A DNA stretch of 64,000 nucleotides, taken from assembly GCF_030704535.1 (NCBI RefSeq), contig NC_081812.1, positions 16,217,001 through 16,281,000 on the forward strand. Direction: 5' to 3'. This document shows, in pieces, positions 54,455-64,000 of the stretch; position 1 is the first letter of the stretch, and each line of letters opens with the position of its first letter. Below the pieces are notes generated by a model. The model searched no databases. It was not told the origin of the DNA and was given only the letters and a program-made list of their open reading frames with translations. Source of the DNA: Vitis vinifera (lineage: Eukaryota; Streptophyta; Magnoliopsida; Vitales; Vitaceae). A program made the translations under genes and the position numbers.

Positions 54455-57400
54455 TTATTTTATTTTATTTTATATATAATCTAGGTGCTACGAGGAGTAA
54501 CAAGGTAATGTTAGAATTCATAAAAAATAAAAAATAAAAATAAATGAAAGAATTAAAAAAAAACTCAACATCCTAACTTATGTATCATTATCTCAAGCTT
54601 CTCCTACTAGGGACAGAGTTGCATGGCATTTATTCGGAATTTTATTTTATTTTTAATAACTTACTTTGTTGTTATTTCTACTTCTCTCCAACCCTCCCCC
54701 ATTTTCCATGCTCTTTATATCAAATTATAAACATACAATCCAGAAAACTACCAAGTATTACATCCACCTCCCCATGGAATTACTGATAGAGCCAAAACAG
54801 ACCATGAGGTCCCATTCTATGTATATCTGGAGAAGCAATCATGGATGTATGTAGTATGTACAGAGGAGAGGAAAAGGTCTGTATCTCTATCTATAGCAAA
54901 AGAATTAGGTCCAAAACAAGACATGCTCAAAGATTCATAATCTTGTTTCTGACATTCCAACAGCCCACAGTATGGTCGTGTACCTGAACAGGCATGGAGT
55001 CATTCCCAGCTAATTGGCTATTAATCAAATGACCATTTTTGTACATCACGGACCCAGCCCAACCTAAAATTGGCCTGAAGCGCACAGGAGTTTCTCTGCA
55101 TCAAGTGTACAAGATCCTTCCACATGATTAACTTTATATGGGTATTTTTCACCAAAGCTTGATGAGCTTGGTTTTTTGTCAAGTTGTCTCAAACAATCAA
55201 GTGTATTATTTTTTTTAACTGATTTAAGTGTTACAATATTTGGACATATTTACTCACATAGCAAAACTTGAGAACAAAAGGAATTTTATGATCTAAAAGT
55301 TGTTTTAATGAAATTAAACGTAAAATAAAGTACAAGAAGAGGATCCAAACAAATATTATATGATCCCTATACTTTATAAGGCTGCCTTTGCAGGGGTAAG
55401 TAATGATCAGAATATGATAAATTAAGCACCCTGACATTGGGTGGGTGTATTTGGTTTGGAAGTATCTAACTCAGAAAATAGTTATTCATACCAATGACTA
55501 GAAACATTTGTCCTGAAAATGAAATCATCCAATAGAGGCCTGAGCCTGATCTCACACCCACGCCACCCTTATCTATTTAAAAAAAGAAAAAGGAAAGAAA
55601 ATGACAAGTGCGCCATCTGGGCTGGGAGCAGGTTTGAGTTCAAGTTCCCTTAATTTGTTTAAATTTTATTTCCAGTGTATTTCCTCAAAGGATGATGCAG
55701 CCAAGTGGGCCAATTCATAAGCTCGTTTAAGAATTCATTACATGACACTTTCCTTTCTCCTTTTACAAAAAGTAAAAGGAAAGATAATACTAGTGTTCTT
55801 GCCTCTATCATTAGCTCGGGTAGTCCCCTTGACCATTTATTTTTTTGGGACACTTGTCACCTGGTCAATGCTTGATTCATCACGGCTTTGAGCAAAACAC
55901 CAGTGCAGTACTCCATTATCAAGAAGACAAGAGCCCAAAATTATAAAATCCAGAAAGAGAAAGAGACATTAATGATGATTCTCTAATTTAATTAATTAAG
56001 AAACTCTAGGTAAGCTATCCCACTCGGTTATTTCAAACCTATGGAAACTCCTCTCTCACTGTACTGAGCCATCACCTTCAGAACCAGATAAGCTCAAATT
56101 TGCATCAATGCTGAAAGATCCAGCACATATTAACTTCTGCAACACTTCAACACATAATCAATGTACAGATTTGATTCGTACATTACGAACTAAAAGCAGG
56201 TTCGGAAGATTCGACGAGTTCAAGGTTTAGTAACAGGTCATAGAATCATGGCATTAGGAAGATTTGAGGCCCCCCACCCCACCATGAAGATCGTCTATTG
56301 ATTGAAAGCGGTAGGTGCACATGAATGGCACCTGAAAGCCAACGATATATACATACAAGTTAATGTTTTTTTTTCTCTGTATTGCTTTGCCACTTTTAAG
56401 TTTCAAAGGGGAAAATAATTAGAATGTGTGACACCAGCTCTCTCCCCTCTTTACCTAACCCCCTAACACATACCTCCAGGCGCACGCAGTATTTGCTTTA
56501 CCTTGGGAGTTGGGGTGGTATCAATCTCGGCTTTGAAGCTAAAATTTTAAATGGAAATAGAAAGGGACAGAAAATGGATTAATTTCTGACCATTTGATGA
56601 TTGTAATGATGTAAGTAATGACTTCATCAACCATGGAGACAATGGAGTGGGTATCGTATTGAAGCAAGCTAAGCATACCTTTCATGTCAACGGGTCATTT
56701 TTTATTTTTATTTTTCTCTAAGAGAAAGGGTTATTTTTTTCAACTAGGGGAATTCAAAAACTGGGCACGCGGTTGTGACTGGTCTTATCCTGCGGATGGA
56801 TATTCTAAGGTGTTTGGCATGGACCATGTTGGTCTCATGTCTGGATTTTATATTGCAAAGATAGGAGAAATAGTTGGCAAATATAGGAAGATAGATACAC
56901 ATGGAAGTTGTTGCACTATCCTTCTCCATGGGTTTACTTGTTGATCTTTTTTTGTTAATCTGGAGACTTTTCGTCATCAGATTAAGCATTAATTGGACCA
57001 AAAAAAATTGCAGCTTATTGAAGCATCTTTTATAGCAAGTATTTAATAGTAAAGCAATCATCAGGGGGTCCTTTTGTTATATCCATGAGCATTTTTTGGC
57101 TTTTCTTACACACTACCCACACCGGCACACCCTTATCACAAAATCACGTCAAGCCAATACTTAGAATACACTTCCAAAATGTAATCCAAATTACGATATG
57201 TCATGGTTTAATTTCTAAAATAGAAATTAGAAGCACATGTATCATTATTGTAGTTCATGTTTCACATCGATGTTATGGACCAACAAGTAAAAAGAATTAG
57301 TAAATAATGAATGATATACAAGGAACAAAATAGTGACCAACAAGTAAAAAAGAATTAATAAACAATGAATGATGTATAAGGAAGAAAGTAGTGATCTCTT

Positions 57401-57650
57401 AAGACGAATAGACCGAAACCGACCGATCCTTGTAAAAAACGACAACTATTAAGAAAAAAAAATATTGAATAAATGGTAGCATAAAGAAAAGATTGTAGTG
57501 AGATTTGGTGGGATGTAGTAGAGGTGGATGCAGTTTGGATATAGCTATCAGGGTCTTCGTGCGGGTTTGCGTTGAAGTCTCCCTCAGAATCTGCGTGGCT
57601 TGGCGTGAGTAGCTGGACTCCAACCCATTTCGCCACCTCATCACCCCCTC
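46892..57650. other. 10.7 kb without a supported gene
   Basis: I read this stretch on both strands and found no frame with recognisable domains, consistent splicing or coding texture. The longest frame (50483-50899, minus) is low-complexity Leu/Pro-rich and looks accidental. The sequence at 50.0-51.7 and 52.8-53.8 kb is less AT-rich than its surroundings and could hide decayed genes or non-coding transcripts, but nothing specific can be named. A (TA)n run lies at 54411-54447. I recognised no miRNA precursor or tRNA. Confidence 0.5.
54411..54447. repeat. (TA)n microsatellite
   Basis: About 18 uninterrupted AT dinucleotides, followed by a TTTTA-rich tract. Confidence 0.9.
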
Positions 57651-57657
57651 CTCCCTC

Positions 57658-57665
57658 TTTTATAC
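57658..57665 (+). promoter_or_regulatory. Candidate TATA box of the 92-residue protein gene
   Basis: TTTATACC lies about 85 nt upstream of the ATG and is followed by a long CT-rich leader (about 57717-57743), common in plant 5' UTRs. Confidence 0.4.
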
Positions 57666-57746
57666 CATTCTTCGACCCCCTCCCTCCTTCATTCAAAACT
57701 TAAACTAAACACTCCCTATCTCTCTCTTTCTCTCTCTCTCTCTCAA

Positions 57747-58025
57747 ATGGAGGGTCTTATTCCTTTCGTGTACAGGGCCATTGTCCAATACAAAAATGGT
57801 GGGCAGAGGTCGTGGTTGAGCGAGTCGCCTTCATGTTCATACATACTACTCCCTGGTGATTCCGGCCGCTTCCAGACCTCCGATATCCAACTTTTCCGCT
57901 CAGATTATGCTTTCTCCGCTACTTCTTCATCTTCAATGGCTCCTTCCGCCAACGCCAAGATCATGGTCTCCACCGGAGTTCAGTCTCCGGCTCGTCGTAT
58001 GACTTCTCGTCGAGTTGTTACGTGA
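57747..58025 (+). CDS. Small plant protein of unknown function (MEGLIPF-type), 92 residues
   Basis: A single-exon frame with ATG at 57747 in a good context (TCTCAAATGG), preceded by a CT-rich leader and a TATA-like box. The protein starts MEGLIPFVYRAIVQYKNG. It continues through a Ser-rich part with SCSYILLPGDSGRF and ends in a basic tail (ARRMTSRRVVT). I recall similar short plant proteins that begin MEGLIPF and have a Ser/Tyr-Leu-Leu core, none with a known role. No signal peptide, membrane segment or known domain is seen. The composition is much richer in GC than the flanks, which supports real coding. It stands alone, with kilobases of AT-rich DNA on each side. Confidence 0.8.
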   Translation: MEGLIPFVYRAIVQYKNGGQRSWLSESPSCSYILLPGDSGRFQTSDIQLFRSDYAFSATSSSSMAPSANAKIMVSTGVQSPARRMTSRRVVT

Positions 58026-61000
58026 ATGTTGTGCTACCGATGGTACTGTGTGACGCGCCTGAGGAAACCCGAAGGGGCGTGACTAGTTGAATATGGTTGG
58101 GGTTTGAACCTGTGTATGATAATCTTCTTTTATTTTCTTTAAAAGCTTCTTAGTTTGGGGTTAATAAGCATGCGGAATACCAAAGGAGCCGTACGCTTTG
58201 TGTTGTTAGTGTGAAATCAAAGTTACCGATTATCAAAAATCCAAGCTATGTCTCTGTAAATATTGTTGTGATGATTGGGAATATTTGATGTTTTAATGCC
58301 CAAAAGGGCCGTGCTGTCTATCAATTGTAAAATTCATCTCGTTTACTTTTTGCTTCCACATTTGAGAATTTGTTGCTAAATATTAAATGAAGTTTCTAGA
58401 AGGAGTCCTGGGGTGGTTCAGTGTGGACGCCTTTGGGTTTTAGATATGGAAAAGATTCCCCTAATGCTCACGATTTTTATTTTTTTTAAATCGTGTCGTT
58501 TTTCATGATACTTCCCTGGAGGGGCTCCATCCTAATAGATGTGAGAGAAGCTTAGAACGTGGAGAAATGGTCCTACCGCTCACCAACTGGCGAGACATCC
58601 GGATGAGGCATGATTTCCAACCTTGAATTTCAAAAGTACATATGAAGATAAATAATTGGGTGTGTACAGTTTTTCAACAACAAACTAGTCCTCTTTATCT
58701 TATAAAATATTCTGCCTAACAGGATGGAGAATTTTGTCATATCAGATGTCATGAAGTTTATTTTATTTCTTATGGTCATTATGATCCGACCCGAATATAC
58801 AGGTTTGGTTGGGTCGGGTGAGACAGTGGGTAGTGTTTTCTTGCACATTCGCTGCAGGACTCCCCTGTTCTAGTGGGCCGTTTCCATTGAGAACTGCAGG
58901 CCTACGCGGCCTATCTGTGCCAATGGTATGAAATAATTCGTACTTTTTTCTTTTTCTTTTTCCTCTGAAAATGTGCTTGGAGATAAGATAGTTATAAAGA
59001 AAATTGATAAAAGGTATTTTTGTTGTGAAAAAAAAGGGGTAAATTTTCATATTTTTAAAAAGTTAAAGGTTGATTTTTAAATTAAAAATCATCTTATCCT
59101 TTTTGGGAAAATTAGTTTTTACCTATTAATTTGAAAAAAGAAATTAAAAAAATACCCAAATTTTATACATCATATTTATTTTCATCAAATTAAAAATATT
59201 TTAAATTACATATAATTCTTTATGAGTTAAATAATTACTTCTTAAAATATTCATTTCGTTTTTTATGTCAATAATACCAATTCACAATTAGATTCCCCAA
59301 ATGCATAGCACCCATTTCCCATTTTTTGTTTCCAACTCTTATCCATTGTGAAAGATATGATTATACATGTTTACATTTCAAACTCTATAAACACAGGGGT
59401 GTAAAAATATTAAAGCGATTTTCCATTAGTTTATGGTTAAATTGGAAAATAGAGGGAAGTGGAATATAGGATTTTGTAGGAATTAGGGTTTTTTTCTTTT
59501 TCTTTTTCTTTTCAGCAATGAATGAGAATAATGATCCTAACATAAATTTTCTTACCTTGATGCCATCTAATTAATTATTTAATATTTTCACAGGGATAAG
59601 GATGTAATGGTGTTGACTTAGATGGCGATTTTTTTTCTTTTATTTTTCTTGACGACCAATTATTGCACTCAAGAACTTTACATGTTGAAGAACTTTAAAT
59701 GAAAAAAGTCAGTCCATTATCTTTATCTTAATCTCTATCTTCTAATAAGAGAAAATGTCAAGAACAATCAAAGTCCTTGACCCAACTTAGCCTTAAATGA
59801 AAAAACCTAAAGAGATTTATAAAATATTTTAAAGGAAAACCATTATATACTTGTAAATTATTGGAAAAAAAAATAAATCTTATTTTTGCAAAACTCAAAC
59901 TCATTTATGTTATCATTCAAAATAGTTCAGTATTAAGATGAGATAGTAATGATTTATACCCAAACTTAAAGGAATCCTCATGACTTTAAAAGATATGTAC
60001 AAGGTTAAAAGAAGTCTATACTTATGTAGTGTAAAAAACTTTATTTTTTAATCTGATGTAGGATATTACAAATACTCTCCCATGTAGACACAATATCCCA
60101 TGAGATTGTGAAGTCAAATAAATAGACACCCATCATCAGGGTAAACAAACCCCTATACTAGGATTGGGATCAGATCTAATATTATTTGTAACAATCTACT
60201 CTTAACCGTGTACATATTATCCGCTATGGACTCAAAGAAATCCTCACAGTTTTAAAACGTATTTACATGATTAAAAGATATTTATATTTATTTATGATAT
60301 CCTACATCAGACAGGGAAAAAAGTTCATGACGTTATATAAGTATGGTCTCTTCTCAACTCCATAAACGTATTTTAAAGTCCTAAAGGTTCATTTGCATTT
60401 AAAGTGGATAATACCTACATGATTAGGTGTAGATCATTACAAATAATATCTGATTCTCAACCCCAATGTGAAGGTTTATTTGGTCATGTAAAGGATGTTA
60501 GGGGCAAGCTTGTGAGACATAACAAGAATGTTGTGTTTACATTTAGGGATATTTGTGATATCTCACATTGAATATAAAATAAAAAATAAAAAATTGACAC
60601 TATATAAGTATAAACTCTTACACGATTGAATATAAGTCGAAAGATTTTAAAATATTTTTAAATAGATAAAAATAAAAATGATAAACCTATTTTTTGTCAA
60701 ATATCTTTAAATGAAGTTAGACTTCATCGCTCAAGCTCATTATATGACTTACAAGCTTTGATGTTGACTTAATGTATATATATTAACTACCATACAACAC
60801 ATCAAATCTAACACTTTGTAAGTAAATAGGTGATTAAAAAAAAAGTAATAAAAATGATGAAAAAAATAATATTATTATGAGATCAATTTTAATGTGTAGG
60901 GCATATTCCTTGAAGTTGCTAAAATCCCTCAACACACGGAGTGATTGACATCCTCCTTTTATTCCTTCCTGTATTGCTTTTAACTTTTTATAGTCTTTCT

Positions 61001-61874
61001 TTGTGTTTACTGGCGAAGCTTCCTTAACAAGATTTCGTCCTTTTTATGTCGTCAGAGTAGAATTGTAGTCTTCACAGTTGAGGGGTTGTGATTTGATTGG
61101 TTTTCTTGTGAGTCAAGTTTAGATGTTGTTATGTTTCTTTTCAGATAATGACTGCCTATTTGGAAGTTTTTGCCCCTCTATTACAAAAGCACATTTTCAC
61201 TGTAGTTACAACTTCAAAGTAAAATAAAAGTCATAATTTTAAAGGATCTATTATCAAATAAGAAAGAAAAAAAAGTGTTTTAGAGAAATAAAGGTTTTGT
61301 TTGATAATTATTTTATATTTTTATTTTTTAAAAATAGAAAAATATGTTTTACAAATATTTTTAAATAATATTTTTTAATTATTTTCTAAATATTGTTTTA
61401 AAAAAGATTATACAAATATAAAAATAATTAAAAAAATTACACATAAAAGTATTTTCAAAACATATTTAAAAACATTTCTAAGTTTTAAATAGATTTTTAT
61501 TTTATAAAATATTAAAAAATAATTTTAAAAAACACCTTTTTGGAAAACACTTTTTAAAGTGAATATTTTCTTTGTCTTTTATTTGTTAAATTTAATGGTT
61601 TCAAAAAACTATCTTCAAAAATGGTTCTGAAAAACACTTTTAAGCTAGTTTGTAAGACAAGGAACTTTCTTAACAAAATCATCCAACGTATTGTGAAACT
61701 TTGTTAACCAAAAAGAAGGTTTGACCAGCTGTCTTTCAAAATGCACATTGTAAAAAAGCTTCTATCAAACGTATTTTATATACAATATTCACCACTCACA
61801 TTAAAAGAAAAAATCATTTAAATAAGGGAAAGCAGTGGGATTCTAGATTGGCATTGTGACCAAGAACAGGGGAT

Positions 61875-62186
61875 GTGCTACAGTTGGAAGCCATATATGT
61901 AACAGGTTGCATGTGATCTGAGGCATCGTAATTGCTGATCTTGGAATATCATTATGCTTTCCAACGAGATGAGAAGCTCGTTTCTGCTGCCACTGCATTG
62001 GACTCCCACTGATAAAGCTACGCGTGTTAGCTTGAATCCCAAAAAATTGGATTTGGGAGTGCACAAATTTACATGTTTTCCTCCGTGCTGGGTGATGCAC
62101 ATTGAGATTGTCAATTGGGGAACATCTTCTTGGAAGGCCAAAGAAAGTCTAATATTTCTACGACCCTCCAAGTCATCGTAGTGGAC
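61875..62186 (-). other. Isolated open-frame island, possible gene fragment
   Basis: A minus-strand frame reads from an upstream stop (near 62187) to a TAG at 61875-61877, about 100 codons without a start ATG near its beginning. It includes ISMCITQHGGKHVNLCTPK and SVGVQCSGSRNELLISLES. It looks more protein-like than other frames in the region, but I recognise no family. An orphan exon or a captured fragment is possible. So is chance. Confidence 0.2.
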
Positions 62187-62678
62187 ATAGAATTACTTGT
62201 GTCATGCATTTTTGTTGCGAATCAACCCATCCAATCCTCCAAACGCTTTCACATTATACCTTCTAAGTCTTTTGGACGGTTGGGTAATTAATAATAATTT
62301 TCTAACTTTAAAAAATATATTTGATCAATTACTTTAATTATTTTTACCAAAATCATTAACAAATGAACTCAAAAGGCTAGGCTTTTCTAAGCTATGAAAT
62401 TGTTATATTCACCTTCATTAATATTAAGTCATGATATTTAGATTCAAGAAAAGGTTATATTTTTTTTACTTACTACTTTAATTATAATATTAACTTATTT
62501 TTAGTATGCTTAATAAATCAAATTTAATCATTAAATCATATCAAATTAATAATCAACAACCTAATTTCTAATGGTTACTTTAATTGAAAATTGTTAAAAT
62601 CTCACAAAAATAACTCCACTCTACTTGGTAAATTTTGTTTTGTTTTTTCACCTTTCACTTTGTTTTTTAATAAATTAA

Positions 62679-63020
62679 GGGTTTGTTTAGTAACTATTTT
62701 AAAAAACAATTCTAAAAAATAGATTTAAAAAAAATTTCTCTCATTATTTTGTAAAATAAAAGTTTGTTTGAGAACTAAAAATATTTTTAATTTATTTTTA
62801 ATATTTTTATGTGTATTATTTTATTTTTAATCATTTTACATATTTGTATAATTATTTTTTAAAATAACCCTTAAAAAACAAGTAAAAATGATATAAAATA
62901 ATTAAAAGATGTTATATAAAAATAAAAAATGAAAACTATTTTTTGTTGTAAACGTATTTTTAAAACTTCTAATTTTAAAAAATAAAAAATTGTTTTTGGA
63001 AACACCTACCAAACAAACCC
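62679..63020. mobile_element. Tourist-like MITE (probable)
   Basis: The ends GGGTTTGTTTAGTAAC and (inverted) GGGTTTGTTTGGTAGG match the terminus of the elements in the reductase introns. The left flank is TAA. The right flank is AAG, so the target duplication is not preserved. About 342 bp. Confidence 0.6.
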
Positions 63021-63723
63021 AAGGGATTAAAAGATGGGCAAATGGTAGTTTTTGAAACCCATGCCATATCCTTGTTGTTGGTACTTGAGAATTATTTCGT
63101 TCCTTGATGAACTAAAGCTCCTTTTTGGTCCCATCGATTATTTATTGTAGTTCCACTTAATATATTATTGTACTTGATAGTTCCTACTACTTGAAGGTCT
63201 TGGAAACATGAAAAGGATCCTTCTGCAGATGCATGAATGGGTGAACGGCTGATACATATTCACTAAATAATATGCATTTTGCCCTCCATCTATTAAATTA
63301 TATTTGTCACATTGGAAAAAGTGGCATACGAGCATATGCAAGGGCCATCTTGCAGGGACGATGTACTTGTAAAGCACTATGCTAACGATTCCTATTAATT
63401 AATTTCTGATTTCTAAACATGAGAATCTCCGGAAGACAACGTTGTCGATCAGCTATGTTCATGTCAACGATTTAGTTGACGAATGTCCACTCCATTCATT
63501 AGTCCTCCAAACTAGATATGGAGGGGGACCCTTTAATCTGAAAGGCATGACAAATGCTCCATTGCCCCTTTCCAATGCAATAATATTATTGTCCTTGCAG
63601 TATCAGTGTATTGAATGTATCGAAGGAGATAATAATAATAATAATAATAGATGGGCGTACTTAAAAGTTAAAACTTAGAACGGAAATCATTCTTACTGCG
63701 GGGCAAGCCCATTCTGTCTTTCA

Positions 63724-64000
63724 ATGGAAAAGAATGTGCTTCCTTTGTTGTTGCATGCACTGGCTCTGCTGCTATGCACCAGGGCTGCAATGTGCGCACC
63801 ACGCTGCGGAGACTGTGGCCGCATTCCTGTGCCTTACCCCCTCAGCACTGGACCTGGGTGCGGTGACCAGTCCTACAAGGTCCGGTGCAATGCAGGCACG
63901 CTGTGGTTTGATGCCCTCAGCCAATCCTCCTATGTTATCACGTCAATCAACCCGGGAACTCGACGGATGATCGTCAAACCAGCAAGCCTCCTTGCAAACA
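63724..64000 (+). CDS. GUB_WAK-domain cell-wall-associated protein, first exon (partial, cut by window end)
   Basis: ATG at 63724 opens a frame that runs for 92 codons to the window edge. It starts with a signal peptide (MEKNVLPLLLHALALLLC, cleavage probably after about residue 22-25). Next comes a Cys-rich region beginning CGDCGRIPVPYPLSTGPGC, then GDQSYKVRC, the N-terminal signature of the galacturonan-binding domain of wall-associated kinases. A Trp-Phe-Asp segment and VITSINPGTRRMIVKP follow, as in the family. The product should be secreted or anchored at the plasma membrane and face the cell wall. Whether a transmembrane kinase follows or the protein is a kinase-less relative cannot be seen here. 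No clear TATA box was identified. Confidence 0.82.
   Translation, partial: MEKNVLPLLLHALALLLCTRAAMCAPRCGDCGRIPVPYPLSTGPGCGDQSYKVRCNAGTLWFDALSQSSYVITSINPGTRRMIVKPASLLAN

Larger units (their letters stand above)
58026..63723. other. AT-rich intergenic region, with one unexplained open-frame island
   Basis: The first few hundred bases are the 3' flank of the small gene. I see no gene after that. A GC-richer island at 61860-62180 carries overlapping frames on both strands (listed separately). A MITE-like element lies at 62679-63020, and a similar but poorer one at about 61290-61650. Confidence 0.5.

Noticed and set aside
57355-57696. Minus-strand frame overlapping the promoter of the 92-residue protein gene
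   Set aside because: It is antisense to a CT-rich leader and promoter. Its Gly/Arg start comes from that biased composition.

Overview
This window is nuclear DNA from a flowering plant. The evidence is AT-rich intergenic sequence, GT-AG introns, many small transposons and plant-only gene families. Gene sequence and repeat style most resemble grapevine (Vitis). That is recognition from memory and was not searched.

Layout. A SUPERMAN-type C2H2 zinc-finger gene lies near the left end (826-1737, minus). About 7.5 kb of AT-rich sequence without a convincing gene follows. From 9.6 to 33.1 kb is a tandem array of tropinone-reductase-like short-chain dehydrogenases, all on the plus strand. It holds three intact five-exon genes (9698-11581, 21447-23907, 30481-32904), one clear pseudogene (26499-28563), one heavily decayed relic (about 11751-13007) and a scrap of exon 5 (about 33016-33072). 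The array is broken up by transposons: a 3.7 kb CACTA element with an exact 3-bp target duplication, a 1.1 kb hAT element with an exact 8-bp target duplication, an older hAT of the same type, and Tourist-like MITEs in intron 2 of three copies.

Next come two convergent single-copy genes. The first is an 11-exon, seven-blade RCC1-type beta-propeller gene (34588-40214, plus). The second is a 10-exon bHLH gene of the LHW/EMB1444/bHLH155 group (40574-45893, minus). The bHLH mRNA leader carries three short uORFs. The last encodes 30 residues, stops 12 nt before the main ATG, and looks like a conserved-peptide uORF.

From 47 to 57.7 kb I see no gene I can defend. A compact one-exon gene for a 92-residue plant protein of unknown function lies at 57747-58025. 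After another gene-poor stretch, the window ends inside the first exon of a gene whose product starts with a signal peptide and a galacturonan-binding (GUB_WAK) domain (63724 to the edge).

The genes do not form a pathway. The main story is birth, death and transposon invasion of the reductase array. The main regulatory signal is the uORF series of the bHLH gene. Exon limits come from reading frame, splice consensus and comparison among the paralogues in this window; no transcript data were available.
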